Shown in pieces: positions 9,564 to 18,170 of a stretch of 64,000 nucleotides of DNA. Source of the stretch: Mesorhizobium sophorae (GTDB taxonomy: Bacteria > Pseudomonadota > Alphaproteobacteria > Rhizobiales > Rhizobiaceae); NCBI RefSeq assembly GCF_002270415.1, contig NZ_NNRI01000022.1:372001-436000 (forward strand), in the 5' to 3' direction. Position numbers and translations under genes: made by a program. How positions within the stretch are numbered: the stretch's first letter is position 1; each line of letters starts with the position of its first letter. The notes under the pieces are model-generated. The model was given only the letters and a program-made list of their open reading frames with translations, was not told the DNA's origin and did no database searches.

Positions 9564-9875
9564 ATGTCGCTGCGTCCGCCATCTCATCTCGCCGGCACCA
9601 CAGCTGCCGAAGCCGCCTTCGACGCGCTCGGCCATGAAATCCTCGCCGAGAAGGCGGCAGCACTCGGCCGCGCCGGCCAGCGGGTCGAGGAAACGCTGGC
9701 GAGGCTGCGCGACAATGGCGATGAGAACCTGCGTCCCCGTCTCCTCAAGGAGGCCGCAGAGGCGGTGCACGGCTATTTCATCCAGCGCGAACTGTGCGGA
9801 TTGCGAAAGCATGACGCCGTCATCCGCGAATACAACATCCCGAAGGCGGTTCTGGTCAGGCTCGGCGCGAAGTAG
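9564..9875 (+). CDS. small conserved protein, DUF6665-like
   Basis: 103 residues. The ATG at 9564 has AAAGGAGG ahead of it and starts one base after the stop of the acetyltransferase gene, so the two are translationally coupled. The protein is helical and soluble (AEAAFDALGHEILAEKAAALGRAG, VEETLARLRD, EAAEAVHGYFIQRELCGLRKHDAVIREYNIP). It matches my recollection of a small uncharacterised rhizobial family. No catalytic motif is visible. Confidence 0.65.
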   Translation: MSLRPPSHLAGTTAAEAAFDALGHEILAEKAAALGRAGQRVEETLARLRDNGDENLRPRLLKEAAEAVHGYFIQRELCGLRKHDAVIREYNIPKAVLVRLGAK

Positions 9876-9886
9876 CTCCTTTGTTC

Positions 9887-9934
9887 GACCATGATCTCCG
9901 GGGAAGACTGGTTCCCGCTATCGGGATCATGGTC
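9887..9934. repeat. short dispersed palindrome, copy 1
   Basis: Perfect 10-base inverted repeat GACCATGATC/GATCATGGTC enclosing 28 bases with GGTTCCCG. It resembles the elements at 39958-40079 and 41843-41912, which share the CATGATC...GATCATG arms and a GGTTTCC-like core. It lies between the convergent DUF6665-like and cupin genes and may end transcription there. Confidence 0.6.
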
Positions 9935-10277
9935 ATTCCAGCCATTCGGTGATGAAGGTGCCGTTCTCGTGGATGTCGGTGGTTTCCAGAGGGCCCGGTC
10001 CGAGATTGGTGAATTTGTGCGGCGTGTTGGGTGGAACGATCACGATCTGGCCGGCAAAGGCCTCGATCTCCTGGTCGCCGACCGTGAACAGGCCGGTGCC
10101 CTGGCGGATGATGAAGATCTCTGCGTAGGGATGCGTGTGGAGCCGGGGGCCGCCGCCGACATCAGGCAGATAGTTGAAGATCAGGCAGGACCTGGAGCCG
10201 TAGGCGCCGCATTGCAGCTCGCCCTTCCAGCCATCGGAGCGAACGGCCCATGTGTCGCGGTCTATGACGTGTGCCAT
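9933..10277 (-). CDS. cupin-domain protein
   Basis: 114 residues forming a single small beta-barrel cupin. The metal-binding first motif is HTHPYAEIFIIRQGTGLFTVG (two His and a Glu) and the second motif is VPPNTPHKFTNLG. Such proteins can be sugar or polyketide isomerases, dioxygenases or ligand sensors; the exact role cannot be read here. It is convergent with the exporter operon and divergent from petABC. Confidence 0.85.
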   Translation of the reverse strand: MAHVIDRDTWAVRSDGWKGELQCGAYGSRSCLIFNYLPDVGGGPRLHTHPYAEIFIIRQGTGLFTVGDQEIEAFAGQIVIVPPNTPHKFTNLGPGPLETTDIHENGTFITEWLE

Positions 10278-10591
10278 GGTGGCGAAGATAGACCGGGCCG
10301 GTGTCCGGTGTCGAGGTGGAGGTGAACCCCGGAATTGCGGTTGTTTCCCTGTTGTTTAGCGATCCTCAGTGGCCATTCGGCGTCGCGCTGCCAGGCGGCG
10401 GATTTTGTCCCCGCGACAATCTGCCCTTGTGCCTTCACCCGTCTGGACAAAAACGGGCTTCACGCATAAACCGAAGTCCAAATGCCGGAGGAATTCGCAA
10501 GCCTGTTCGCCATGCGCTGTCGGGTTGGCGCAATTGAGCGGGGAACAAGGCTCAGCCACCGGCGCGGAATAGGCGAAAGGATCAGGCACCC
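10278..10591 (+). other. intergenic region ahead of petABC
   Basis: 314 bases that must carry the petABC promoter and that of the cupin gene. No convincing coding frame, repeat or strong hairpin was seen. AAAGGA at about 10577 is the petA ribosome site. A sigma-70-like pair could not be fixed with confidence. Confidence 0.5.
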
Positions 10592-11152
10592 GTGAGCGCA
10601 ACCGACACCCAGGATCCCAACCGTCGTGATTTTCTCTATGTCGCCACCGGCATGGCCGCGGTGGTCGGCGCGGGTGCCCTCGCATGGCCGTTCATCGACC
10701 AGATGCGCCCTGACGCCTCGACACTGGCGTTGGCTTCCGTCGAGGTCGACGTCGCTTCACTGACCCCTGGCATGTCGCTGATCGTCAAATGGCGTGGCAA
10801 GCCTGTCGTGGTCCGCAACCGCACCGAGCAGGAGATGAAGGACGGCGAGGCGGTCAAGCTGGCAGACCTCAAGGATCCGATCGCCCGCAACGCGAACCTT
10901 CCGGCCGACGCGCCGGCGACCGACGCCAACCGCACCACGCCCGGCAAGGAAGCCTGGATGGTGATGGTCCAGGTCTGCACGCATCTGGGCTGCATTCCGC
11001 TCGGCCAGGAAGGCGAATTCGGCGGCTGGTTCTGCCCGTGCCACGGTTCGCAATACGACACGGCCGGCCGCATTCGCAAAGGCCCGGCGCCCGAGAACAT
11101 GGCAGTGCCGGTATTCAAGTTCATTTCCGATACCAAGATCCTTATCGGTTGA
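10592..11152 (+). CDS. petA: ubiquinol-cytochrome c reductase, Rieske iron-sulfur subunit
   Basis: 186 residues from a GTG start with AAAGGA upstream. A twin-arginine-like N-terminus (NRRDFLYVATGMAAVVGAGALAWPF) serves as the membrane anchor. The [2Fe-2S] cluster ligands are in CTHLGC near residue 128 and CPCHGSQY near 148. The protein carries electrons from ubiquinol at the Qo site to cytochrome c1 in complex III of the inner membrane. First gene of petABC; petB starts 16 bases after its stop. Confidence 0.97.
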   Translation: MSATDTQDPNRRDFLYVATGMAAVVGAGALAWPFIDQMRPDASTLALASVEVDVASLTPGMSLIVKWRGKPVVVRNRTEQEMKDGEAVKLADLKDPIARNANLPADAPATDANRTTPGKEAWMVMVQVCTHLGCIPLGQEGEFGGWFCPCHGSQYDTAGRIRKGPAPENMAVPVFKFISDTKILIG

Positions 11153-11168
11153 GGCAGGGGATATTTCG

Positions 11169-12470
11169 ATGAGCGAGGGACACTCGACCTATACGCCCAA
11201 GACCGGTATCGAACGCTGGTTCGACGCCCGCATGCCGCTGCCGCGGATGGTCTATGACAGTTTCATCGCCTATCCGGTGCCGCGCAACCTGAACTATGCG
11301 TGGACCTTCGGCGGTATCCTGGCGATCATGCTGGTGTCGCAGATCCTGACCGGCATCGTGCTGGCCATGCACTTTGCGGCCGACACCAGTCTCGCCTTCG
11401 ATTCGGTCGAGAAGATCATGCGCGACGTGAATTCGGGCTGGCTGTTGCGCTATCTCCATGCCACGGGCGCCTCGTTCTTCTTTATGGCCGTTTATGTCCA
11501 CATCTTCCGTGGCCTTTATTACGGCTCCTACAAGGCGCCGCGCGAGCTGCTGTGGATCCTCGGCTGTATCATCTACCTCCTGATGATGGCGACGGCCTTC
11601 ATGGGGTATGTGCTGCCGTGGGGCCAGATGAGCTTCTGGGGCGCCACCGTCATCACAGGCTTCTTCAGCGCAATCCCGCTGGTCGGCGAATGGATCCAGC
11701 AACTGTTGCTCGGCGGCTTCGCCGTCGACAACCCGACACTGAACCGCTTCTTTGCGCTGCACTACCTCTTGCCGTTCATGATCGCCGGCGTCGTCGTGCT
11801 GCATGTCTGGGCGCTGCATGTCGTCGGCCAGTCGAATCCGACCGGCATCGAGGTCAAGTCGAAGACCGACACCGTCGCCTTCACCCCTTACGCGACAATC
11901 AAGGACGCGTTCGGCATGATCGTGTTCCTGTTCTTCTTCGCCTATTTCGTCTTCTACATTCCGAATTTCCTTATGGCGCCCGACAATTATATCGTGGCCA
12001 ATCCGCTGAAGACACCGGCGCATATCGTGCCTGAATGGTACTTCCTGCCGTTCTACGCGATCCTGCGCGCCATCACGTTCAACATCGGGCCGATCAATTC
12101 CAAGCTCGGCGGCGTGATCTGCATGTTCGGCGCCATCGTCATGCTGTTCCTGGTGCCATGGCTTGACACCTCGAAGGTGCGGTCGGCGGTGTACCGGCCC
12201 TGGTACAAGCTGTTCTTCTGGCTGTTCGTGGCCGATGCCATCCTGCTCGGCTGGCTGGGCTCGCAGCCGGCGGAAGGCAGCTACGTGTTCATGGCGCAGA
12301 TGGCGACACTGTTCTACTTCGCCTTCTTCCTGGTCGCGCTGCCGGTGCTCGGCCTGATCGAGACGCCGCGGCGGCTGCCGAATTCGATCACCGAAGCGGT
12401 GCTCGAGAAGAACAAGGGTGGCGGTCATCATCCTGCGGGGGCTACGGCCGCGCCGGAAACCAAGGGCTGA
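11169..12470 (+). CDS. petB: cytochrome b of the bc1 complex
   Basis: 433 residues with eight membrane helices. The Qo-site PEWY motif is present near residue 287 (VPEWYFLPFYAILR), and the haem-ligand helices carry LLRYLHATGASFFF and LPFMIAGVVVLHVWALHVVGQ. The protein holds haems bL and bH and both quinone sites. Bacterial full-length form (not split into b6 and subunit IV). It is followed 28 bases later by petC. Confidence 0.97.
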   Translation: MSEGHSTYTPKTGIERWFDARMPLPRMVYDSFIAYPVPRNLNYAWTFGGILAIMLVSQILTGIVLAMHFAADTSLAFDSVEKIMRDVNSGWLLRYLHATGASFFFMAVYVHIFRGLYYGSYKAPRELLWILGCIIYLLMMATAFMGYVLPWGQMSFWGATVITGFFSAIPLVGEWIQQLLLGGFAVDNPTLNRFFALHYLLPFMIAGVVVLHVWALHVVGQSNPTGIEVKSKTDTVAFTPYATIKDAFGMIVFLFFFAYFVFYIPNFLMAPDNYIVANPLKTPAHIVPEWYFLPFYAILRAITFNIGPINSKLGGVICMFGAIVMLFLVPWLDTSKVRSAVYRPWYKLFFWLFVADAILLGWLGSQPAEGSYVFMAQMATLFYFAFFLVALPVLGLIETPRRLPNSITEAVLEKNKGGGHHPAGATAAPETKG

Positions 12471-12498
12471 GCGGGTAGAGAATCTAAGGGGATTTGGC

Positions 12499-13356
12499 AT
12501 GAAGAAGATTCTCACCTCGCTGGCGTTGCTTGGCCTCGTGGTTGTTGGCACCGGGGCGATCGCCGCCGAGGAGGCACACAACGCGGCCGCACCGACGCAT
12601 TTCCCGATCAACGAGCCGAAGGAGATGGACTGGAGCTTCGCCGGGCCGTTCGGCACCTACGACAAGGCGCAGCTGCAGCGCGGCCTGAAGGTCTACAAGG
12701 AAGTCTGTTCGGCCTGCCATTCGATGAATTTGGTGGCGTTCCGCACGCTGTCGGACCTCGGCTATTCGGACGCGCAGATCAAGACGCTGGCGGCCGAGTA
12801 CACCATCCATGACGGCCCGAACGACGCCGGCGACATGTTCGACCGCCCCGGCAAGCCGTCCGACCACTTCCCGCCGCCATTCGCCAACGAGGAAGCCGCC
12901 GCTGCCTCGAATGGCGGTGCCGCTCCGCCCGACATGTCGCTGCTGGCCAAGGCGCGCGGCGTCGAGCGCGGCTTCCCGCGCTTCGTCTTCGATATCTTCA
13001 CGCAGTATGCCCAGGGCGGCCCCGACTACATCCATTCGCTGCTGACGGGCTACGACCAGACGCCGCCGGCCGGAATGGTCATCCCGGAGGGCACCCACTA
13101 CAATCCGTACTTCATGTCAGGCGTGTCGCTGAAGATGCCCAAGCCGCTGTCCGACGGCCAGGTGACCTATGACGACGGCGCGCCGCAGACCATCGACCAG
13201 TATTCCCGCGACGTCTCTGCCTTCCTGATGTGGGCGGCCGAGCCGCATATGGAAGACCGCAAGAAGACCGGCTTCCGCGTGCTGGTGTTCCTGCTTTTGT
13301 TCGGCGCGCTGGTCTATCTCACCAAGCGCAAGGTGTGGGAAGGCGTGGCGCACTGA
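12499..13356 (+). CDS. petC: cytochrome c1 of the bc1 complex
   Basis: 285 residues. The start at 12499 (MKKILTSLALLGLVVVG) gives a proper signal peptide cut after AIA. Upstream in-frame codons overlap petB and lack such a signal. The c-type haem site is CSACH near residue 70, and the sixth ligand is probably the Met in MSGVSLKMPKPL. A single C-terminal anchor helix (FRVLVFLLLFGALVYL) holds it in the membrane. The protein passes electrons to soluble or membrane cytochrome c. The operon terminator just downstream is interrupted by an insertion sequence. Confidence 0.97.
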   Translation: MKKILTSLALLGLVVVGTGAIAAEEAHNAAAPTHFPINEPKEMDWSFAGPFGTYDKAQLQRGLKVYKEVCSACHSMNLVAFRTLSDLGYSDAQIKTLAAEYTIHDGPNDAGDMFDRPGKPSDHFPPPFANEEAAAASNGGAAPPDMSLLAKARGVERGFPRFVFDIFTQYAQGGPDYIHSLLTGYDQTPPAGMVIPEGTHYNPYFMSGVSLKMPKPLSDGQVTYDDGAPQTIDQYSRDVSAFLMWAAEPHMEDRKKTGFRVLVFLLLFGALVYLTKRKVWEGVAH

Positions 13357-13404
13357 ACCGCGCACAGCCACACGATCAAAAAAGGGCGCTGTCAGCGGTC
13401 TGAG

Positions 13405-13420
13405 GGCGCCGAAAGGCGCC
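13405..13420. repeat. left copy of 16-base palindromic target duplication
   Basis: GGCGCCGAAAGGCGCC, identical to 14976-14991 on the other side of the IS element. The sequence is itself a hairpin and was the stem-loop of the petABC terminator before insertion. Confidence 0.75.
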
Positions 13421-14975
13421 CTCAGACTGCTGACAAACCCCGTCTATTTTAGGCGGGGTTTTGTTTTATGCGACTGAACGGGTTAGCGATTTCGTTGTCA
13501 GGACAATTTGACAGGAGGTTGCAGGACGGGGACCCGTGGTTCGCTGGCCTCAGGCGATGCCTGGTTTTGGCTTTGGCCACAGGCAAAGGGCGATTTTCTT
13601 GATGTTCTGGGCGGCGGCTGCAATCAGGCACTGGCAGGCGACGCGAACGTGACTTCGGAAGCGGGCGTAGCGGTGGCCATGCAGTTGCTTGGCGTCCGCG
13701 AAGGAGCGCTCGACGGTCTCCTTGCGGCGGCGGTAGATAAGCTTGCCCCAGCCGGTGAGGCGATTGGCGTCGATGCGCTCTCGCGCATCTTGCCAGACAT
13801 GGCGGGTGATGGTGCGTGTCGCGGCGGCGTTGGTCGTGCAGGAGGCCAGCAGCGGGCAGGTTTGGCAAATGGCCGGGTCGCTCTTGTATTGGCGGTAGCC
13901 GTTGCGATCGGTGGTGGCGTAGCTGAGAAGCTGGCCCTGTGGGCAGCGATAGCCATCCAGATCCGGCTCATAAGCGAAGGCGGTTTTCCTCATCATGCCG
14001 GGCTTGGGTGGTGTTGGATTGCGATAGCCGGTGACGCCGAGGATGTCGCGGTCCTCCAATCCCTTGGCGATGCCAGCGGTTGCGTATCCCGCATCGAGCC
14101 CAACCGCCCCCACTTGGAAGCCGAAGCGTTGGCGCTGTCGGTCGAGGCGTGAGAGATAGACGATCGAGTCATGCACGTTGGCCGGCGTGGCATGGGTGTC
14201 GGTGATGATGGCATGGGCGGCGTCCACCGTGCGGTGGTCGAGATAGAAGAAGCCCTTCGGCTTGCCGTCGCGCACCATGTAGCCGCTGTCGGGGTCGGTA
14301 CGCGACACCTTGGTCTGCTTCTCGGCGGGCTGGCGTTCCTTCTCCTTCAACGGCTTCTTGCCATGTTGGACCCGGTCCTCCTCGATCGCGGCGTCCAGCG
14401 CTTCCCAGTAGTCGGCGCGCGACTTGGCCACCACCGCAAGGTCGAAGCGGTTCTTGTTGGCGCTGGCCTTCAGATGCGTACTGTCGGTGTAGAGCACTGT
14501 GCCGTCGACAAGCCCATGCCGGATCGCCTGCTCGACGATCCTGTCGAAGATACCCTGCGCGATGGTCTCATCCTGATAGCGCCGGCGTCGGTTCTGCGAC
14601 AGCGTCGAGGCGTCGAACACCTTGTCCGTCAGCTTCAGCCGCAGGAACCAGCGATAGGCGACGTTGACCTCGATCTCGCGCACCAACTGGCGTTCCGAGC
14701 GAACCCCAAACAGGTAGCCGATGAACAGCGCCTTGAACATCAAGGTCGGGTCGAGCGGCGGCCGGCCATTGTCGGCGCAGTACAGCGGCGCGGTCAGATC
14801 GTGGATGAACGAAAAGTCGATCGCGCGCTCGATCTTGCGCAACAGATGATCAGCCGGAACAAGCTGATCCAACGTTACCATCTCAAGCGCGGTCTGTTCG
14901 GGGGCGGGTCGCTTCAACATGACCCAGTGAATCAAAAACCCCCAGCAAAAGCCAGGGGTTTGTCAGCAGTCTGAG
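13421..14975. mobile_element. IS1182-family insertion sequence, complete
   Basis: A 1555-base element. Its 21-base ends are perfect inverted repeats (CTCAGACTGCTGACAAACCCC at 13421-13441 and its complement at 14955-14975). One transposase gene fills the inside on the minus strand. Each end also holds a small hairpin with a T- or A-run (13436-13464 and about 14933-14960) that could block transcription entering from outside. It is flanked by a 16-base palindromic direct repeat. Perfect ends and an intact transposase suggest recent insertion. Confidence 0.85.
13550..14920 (-). CDS. IS1182-family DDE transposase
   Basis: About 456 residues from ATG 14920 (MLKRPAPEQ); a TTG at 14935 would add five residues. 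The N-terminal domain contains GRPPLDPTLMFKALFIGYLFG and SERQLVREIEVNVAYRWFL, typical of this family. The DDE triad fits the Asp in LYTDSTHLKASANKNRF, the Asp in VGLDAGYATAG and the Glu in ETVERSFADAKQLHG. A Cys pattern, CQTCPLLASC, lies between. No stop or frameshift is seen, so it is probably active. Confidence 0.92.
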   Translation of the reverse strand: MLKRPAPEQTALEMVTLDQLVPADHLLRKIERAIDFSFIHDLTAPLYCADNGRPPLDPTLMFKALFIGYLFGVRSERQLVREIEVNVAYRWFLRLKLTDKVFDASTLSQNRRRRYQDETIAQGIFDRIVEQAIRHGLVDGTVLYTDSTHLKASANKNRFDLAVVAKSRADYWEALDAAIEEDRVQHGKKPLKEKERQPAEKQTKVSRTDPDSGYMVRDGKPKGFFYLDHRTVDAAHAIITDTHATPANVHDSIVYLSRLDRQRQRFGFQVGAVGLDAGYATAGIAKGLEDRDILGVTGYRNPTPPKPGMMRKTAFAYEPDLDGYRCPQGQLLSYATTDRNGYRQYKSDPAICQTCPLLASCTTNAAATRTITRHVWQDARERIDANRLTGWGKLIYRRRKETVERSFADAKQLHGHRYARFRSHVRVACQCLIAAAAQNIKKIALCLWPKPKPGIA

Positions 14976-14991
14976 GGCGCCGAAAGGCGCC
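14976..14991. repeat. right copy of 16-base palindromic target duplication
   Basis: Identical to 13405-13420. Followed by CTTTTGTGTTT, the T-rich tail of the original terminator. Confidence 0.75.
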
Positions 14992-15002
14992 CTTTTGTGT
15001 TT
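14976..15002 (+). terminator. original petABC terminator, now displaced by the IS element
   Basis: GGGCGCC-GAAA-GGCGCCC (14975-14992) followed by TTTTGTGTTT. Joining the sequence left of 13405 to the right of 14976 restores one terminator about 50 bases after petC. The left half-copy retains the hairpin but its T-tail has been replaced by IS sequence. Confidence 0.7.
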
Positions 15003-15077
15003 GGGGAGGCCTGTGGTGTCACATGGCCGTCACCGCATCTGGCGATCCTGTGCCGCTCTCATCGAAGGATCGCACCC

Positions 15078-15773
15078 ATGAAAAGATACGCATCGCTCGC
15101 GGCAGGCCTCTTGCTGTTCATCGTCGGCTCGGCCGCGCAAGCGGAAGACGCCCAGCCCTTCATCACCAACAAGAATGTCGACCTGACGATGATCCTGCCG
15201 CCACCGCCCGCGAACGATTCGGCGCAGACCAAGGCCGAACTTGGCGAGGTGCTGACGCTGCAGGTGACGCGCACGCCCGAAATGGTGGCCAGCGCTGTTG
15301 CCGACGCCGAGGAGAATGTCTGGCGCTTCGCCAATGTCATGGGGCCGAAGTTCAACAAGGAAACGCTGCCGAAATTCAGTGCTTTCTTCGATCGCGTGGT
15401 GGCCACCGAAGGCGCCGTTGTCGATCCGGCCAAGGATATCTGGAAGCGCCCGCGTCCGCACCAGCTCAGCGACCTCGTCAAGCCCGCCGTCAAGCTGTCC
15501 AGCTCCGGTTCGTAGCCTTCCGGCCACGCCACCGTCGGCACCATGATGGGCATCATCCTGTCCGACATGGTTCCGGAAAAGCGCGCCGAGATCATGGCGC
15601 GCGCGGCTGAATACGCCCACAATCGTGAGGTCGGCGGCATCCACTATGCGTCCGACGTCGAGATGGGCAAGATTTCCGGCAGCGTGATCGCCGCCGTCCT
15701 GCTCAACCGGGACGACTTCAAGGCCGAATACGACGTGGCCAAGGCCGAGCTTCGTTCCGATCTCGGCATGTAA
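15078..15773 (+). pseudogene. class A acid phosphatase (PAP2 type) with in-frame stop
   Basis: The frame starts at ATG 15078 with a signal peptide (LAAGLLLFIVGSAAQA). It holds the first phosphatase motif KDIWKRPRP and then meets TAG at 15513-15515. Without that stop the same frame continues PSGHATVGTMMG and then NREVGGIHYASD, which are motifs two and three (active-site His residues), and ends at 15773. The stop sits exactly at the Tyr of the family signature GSYPSGH, so a single TAC/TAT to TAG change explains it. Expected product: periplasmic phosphomonoesterase of about 231 residues. Either a true nonsense mutation or a sequencing error. Confidence 0.85.
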
Positions 15774-15803
15774 TCTTTCGCCGGCTGCCGGTTTTCGACG
15801 AAA

Positions 15804-15827
15804 GGGGCGCTTCGGGCGCCCCTTTTT
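15804..15827 (+). terminator. intrinsic terminator after the phosphatase gene
   Basis: GGGGCGC-TTCGG-GCGCCCC stem-loop followed by TTTTT, 30 bases past the phosphatase stop. Confidence 0.85.
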
Positions 15828-15951
15828 GTGCGCGCGGTTGTAGCTCGTGAGCCAGCTCGGCAATTAGGCCGTTGGCACGGAGACAACAGGTTGATATTCG
15901 ACGCACCAAACGGTGGCGAAGCGATTGCCACGATTTGACGTCTGGAAATCA

Positions 15952-17100
15952 ATGATGCGGCTCATCGACTGTCACAATTTTTCCGACTTCCGCCGCATGG
16001 CGCAACGGCGGCTGCCGGGGCCGATCTTCGACTACATCGACGGCGCGGCGGACGACGAGGTCACCTATCGCCGCAACACCGAAAGCTTCGAGACCTGCGA
16101 CCTGGTTCCCAACGTCCTGCGCGGCGTCAGCGAAATCGACATGTCGGTGACCGTGATGGGCCAGAAGCTGGCGATGCCGGTCTATTGCTCGCCGACCGCC
16201 TTGCAGCGGTTGTTCCACCATCAGGGCGAGCGCGCGGTCGCCAAGGCCGCCGCCAAATACGGCACGATGTTCGGCGTCTCCTCGCTTGGCACCGTCAGCC
16301 TCGAGGAGGCGCGCGGGATCAGCAGCGGCCCGCAGGTCTACCAGTTCTATTTCCACCGGGATCGCGGCCTCAACCGGGCGATGATGCAGCGGGCAAAGGA
16401 GGTTGGCGTCGAAGTGATGATGCTGACAGTCGACAGCATCACCGGGGGAAACCGCGAGCGCGACAAACGCACCGGCTTTGCCATCCCCTTCAAGCTCAAC
16501 CTGGCCGGAATGCTGCAGTTCGCGATCAAGCCGGCCTGGGCAATCAATTATTTCACCCATGAGGGGTTCAAGCTGCCGCAGCTGGACGAGCATGTCGACA
16601 TGGGCGGCGGCACCATGTCGATCAGCCGTTACTTCACCGAAATGCTCGACCCGTCGATGACGTGGGACGATGTCGCAGAGATGGTCAGGCTGTGGTCGGG
16701 TCCGTTCTGCCTCAAGGGCGTCATGTCGGTGGAGGACGCCAAACGCGCCGTCGAGATCGGATGCAGCGGCATCGTGCTGTCGAACCATGGCGGCCGGCAG
16801 CTGGATGGCTCGCGAGCGGCGTTCGACCAGCTTGCCGAGATCGTCGACGCGGTCGGCGACAAGATCGACGTCATCATGGATGGCGGCGTGCAGCGTGGCA
16901 CGCATGTGCTGAAGGCGCTGTCGCTCGGCGCCAAGGCGGTCGGCGTCGGCCGCTACTATCTGTTCCCGCTCGCGGCGGCCGGCCAGCCGGGCGTCGAACG
17001 GGCGCTCGAACAGATGCGGGTCGAGATCGAGCGCGGCATGAAGCTGATGGGCTGCAGTTCGATCGAACAATTGTCGCGCAAGAATCTCCGTTTCAGGTAA
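15952..17100 (+). CDS. FMN-dependent alpha-hydroxy-acid dehydrogenase (L-lactate dehydrogenase type)
   Basis: About 382 residues from the ATG ATG at 15952; a GTG at 15913 would add 13 less typical residues. The protein is a TIM barrel that oxidises L-2-hydroxy acids, most likely L-lactate, with FMN. Seen are PIFDYIDGAADDE at the N-terminus, the Tyr and Gln of VYQFYFHRD, VDSITGGNRERDKR, the active-site block GIVLSNHGGRQLDGS with catalytic His and Arg, and the phosphate-binding DGGVQRGTHVLKALSLGAKAVGVGR. It has the membrane-type insertion loop seen in LldD. Substrate assignment among lactate, glycolate and mandelate cannot be settled here. apt follows ten bases later. Confidence 0.9.
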   Translation: MMRLIDCHNFSDFRRMAQRRLPGPIFDYIDGAADDEVTYRRNTESFETCDLVPNVLRGVSEIDMSVTVMGQKLAMPVYCSPTALQRLFHHQGERAVAKAAAKYGTMFGVSSLGTVSLEEARGISSGPQVYQFYFHRDRGLNRAMMQRAKEVGVEVMMLTVDSITGGNRERDKRTGFAIPFKLNLAGMLQFAIKPAWAINYFTHEGFKLPQLDEHVDMGGGTMSISRYFTEMLDPSMTWDDVAEMVRLWSGPFCLKGVMSVEDAKRAVEIGCSGIVLSNHGGRQLDGSRAAFDQLAEIVDAVGDKIDVIMDGGVQRGTHVLKALSLGAKAVGVGRYYLFPLAAAGQPGVERALEQMRVEIERGMKLMGCSSIEQLSRKNLRFR

Positions 17101-17109
17101 TCTCGACCC

Positions 17110-17655
17110 ATGAAATCCTCCCTCGAAGACTCACTGCTTGCCGCGATCCGTACCATTCCGGATTATCCCAAGCCCGGCATCCTGTTTCGCGACATCACCA
17201 CGCTGCTCGGCAATGCGCGCGCCTTCCGCCGCGCCATCGACGAGCTGGTGCATCCCTATGCCGGCCAGAAGATCGACAAGATCGCCGGCATCGAGGCGCG
17301 GGGTTTCATCCTTGGCGGCGCCGTCGCCCATCAGCTCTCGGCCGGTTTCGTGCCGATCCGCAAGAAGGGCAAGCTGCCTTTCGAGACCGTGCGCGTCGCC
17401 TACAGCCTTGAATACGGGCTGGACGAGATGGAGATGCACAAGGACGGCGTTTCTCCTGGCGAGAAGGTGATCCTCGTCGACGATCTGATCGCCACGGGCG
17501 GCACCGCGGAAGCGGCGGTCAAGCTGCTGCGGCAGATCGGCGCCGACATCCTTGCCGCCTGCTTCGTCATCGACCTGCCGGATCTCGGCGGCCGCGCCAA
17601 GCTCGAAGCGCTCGGCGTGCCGGTGAGGACGCTGATCGGGTTTGAAGGGCATTGA
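17110..17655 (+). CDS. apt: adenine phosphoribosyltransferase
   Basis: 181 residues. The enzyme converts adenine and PRPP to AMP in purine salvage. The PRPP-binding motif is VILVDDLIATGGTA near residues 117-130, and the N-terminal IPDYPKPGILFRDITTLL and GIEARGFILGG are typical of Apt. It lies ten bases after the dehydrogenase gene and may be co-transcribed with it, with no obvious functional link. A short GGAGAAGG-type repeat fragment lies just past the stop. Confidence 0.95.
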   Translation: MKSSLEDSLLAAIRTIPDYPKPGILFRDITTLLGNARAFRRAIDELVHPYAGQKIDKIAGIEARGFILGGAVAHQLSAGFVPIRKKGKLPFETVRVAYSLEYGLDEMEMHKDGVSPGEKVILVDDLIATGGTAEAAVKLLRQIGADILAACFVIDLPDLGGRAKLEALGVPVRTLIGFEGH

Positions 17656-17699
17656 TCGGCGCTTCCTACCTTCTCCGACAGGGGAGAAGGGAAAGGGAG

Positions 17700-18170
17700 C
17701 TACTCCACCTTCACCAGCACGGCGCTTTCGAACTCCAGCACCTTGTCGCCGGCCGAATCGAAGGCCTCGCAACGCAACGCCAGCAGCCGCCAGCCGGGGC
17801 GTGACGCGATTGGGCGGTGGGAAAGTGCCGTACGCGTGAAGGTGATCGTTTGCCCGGCATAGACCGGCTTCAGCCATTTCAGGTTCTTAAAGCCAGGCGA
17901 GGGGCCGAATTCCGGCACCGGGCCAGGGCCGCTCCACGCAGCGATCTCGGCGTCCATGCTGCTTGCCAGATTGAGTTTCATCCACGTCGCGGCCGTGTGC
18001 CAGCCCGACGCGCAGAGCCCGCCGAGCACGCTCTTCTTGGCTGCTTCCTCGTCGATATGGAAAATCTGCGGGTCGTATTTCCTGGCGAACGCCTTGATCG
18101 CCTCTGGCTCGAATGTGTGCGAGCCGAGCGTAACGGTGGTGCCGATGCGGAAGAATTCGTCCAATGTCAT
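17700..18170 (-). CDS. MaoC-like hot-dog-fold protein, second of pair
   Basis: 156 residues with the R-hydratase/MaoC hot-dog fold. ARKYDPQIFHIDEEAAKKS carries the Asp and His of the hydratase motif, followed by FGGLCASGWHTAA-type sequence (here LGGLCASGWHTAAT). The start overlaps the stop of the upstream paralogue by four bases (ATGA), so the two are translationally coupled. They may form a heterodimer acting on an enoyl-CoA or similar thioester. The substrate is not evident from the neighbours. Confidence 0.85.
   Translation of the reverse strand: MTLDEFFRIGTTVTLGSHTFEPEAIKAFARKYDPQIFHIDEEAAKKSVLGGLCASGWHTAATWMKLNLASSMDAEIAAWSGPGPVPEFGPSPGFKNLKWLKPVYAGQTITFTRTALSHRPIASRPGWRLLALRCEAFDSAGDKVLEFESAVLVKVE

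Noticed and set aside
11142..12656. 504-codon minus-strand ORF opposite petB
   Set aside because: No domain, no ribosome site, antisense-type composition; petB is unambiguous.
13376..13420. CRISPR-like or attachment site reading of the duplicated GGCGCCGAAAGGCGCC palindrome
   Set aside because: Only two copies exist, exactly at the IS borders, and they match a terminator stem-loop. Target duplication explains them.
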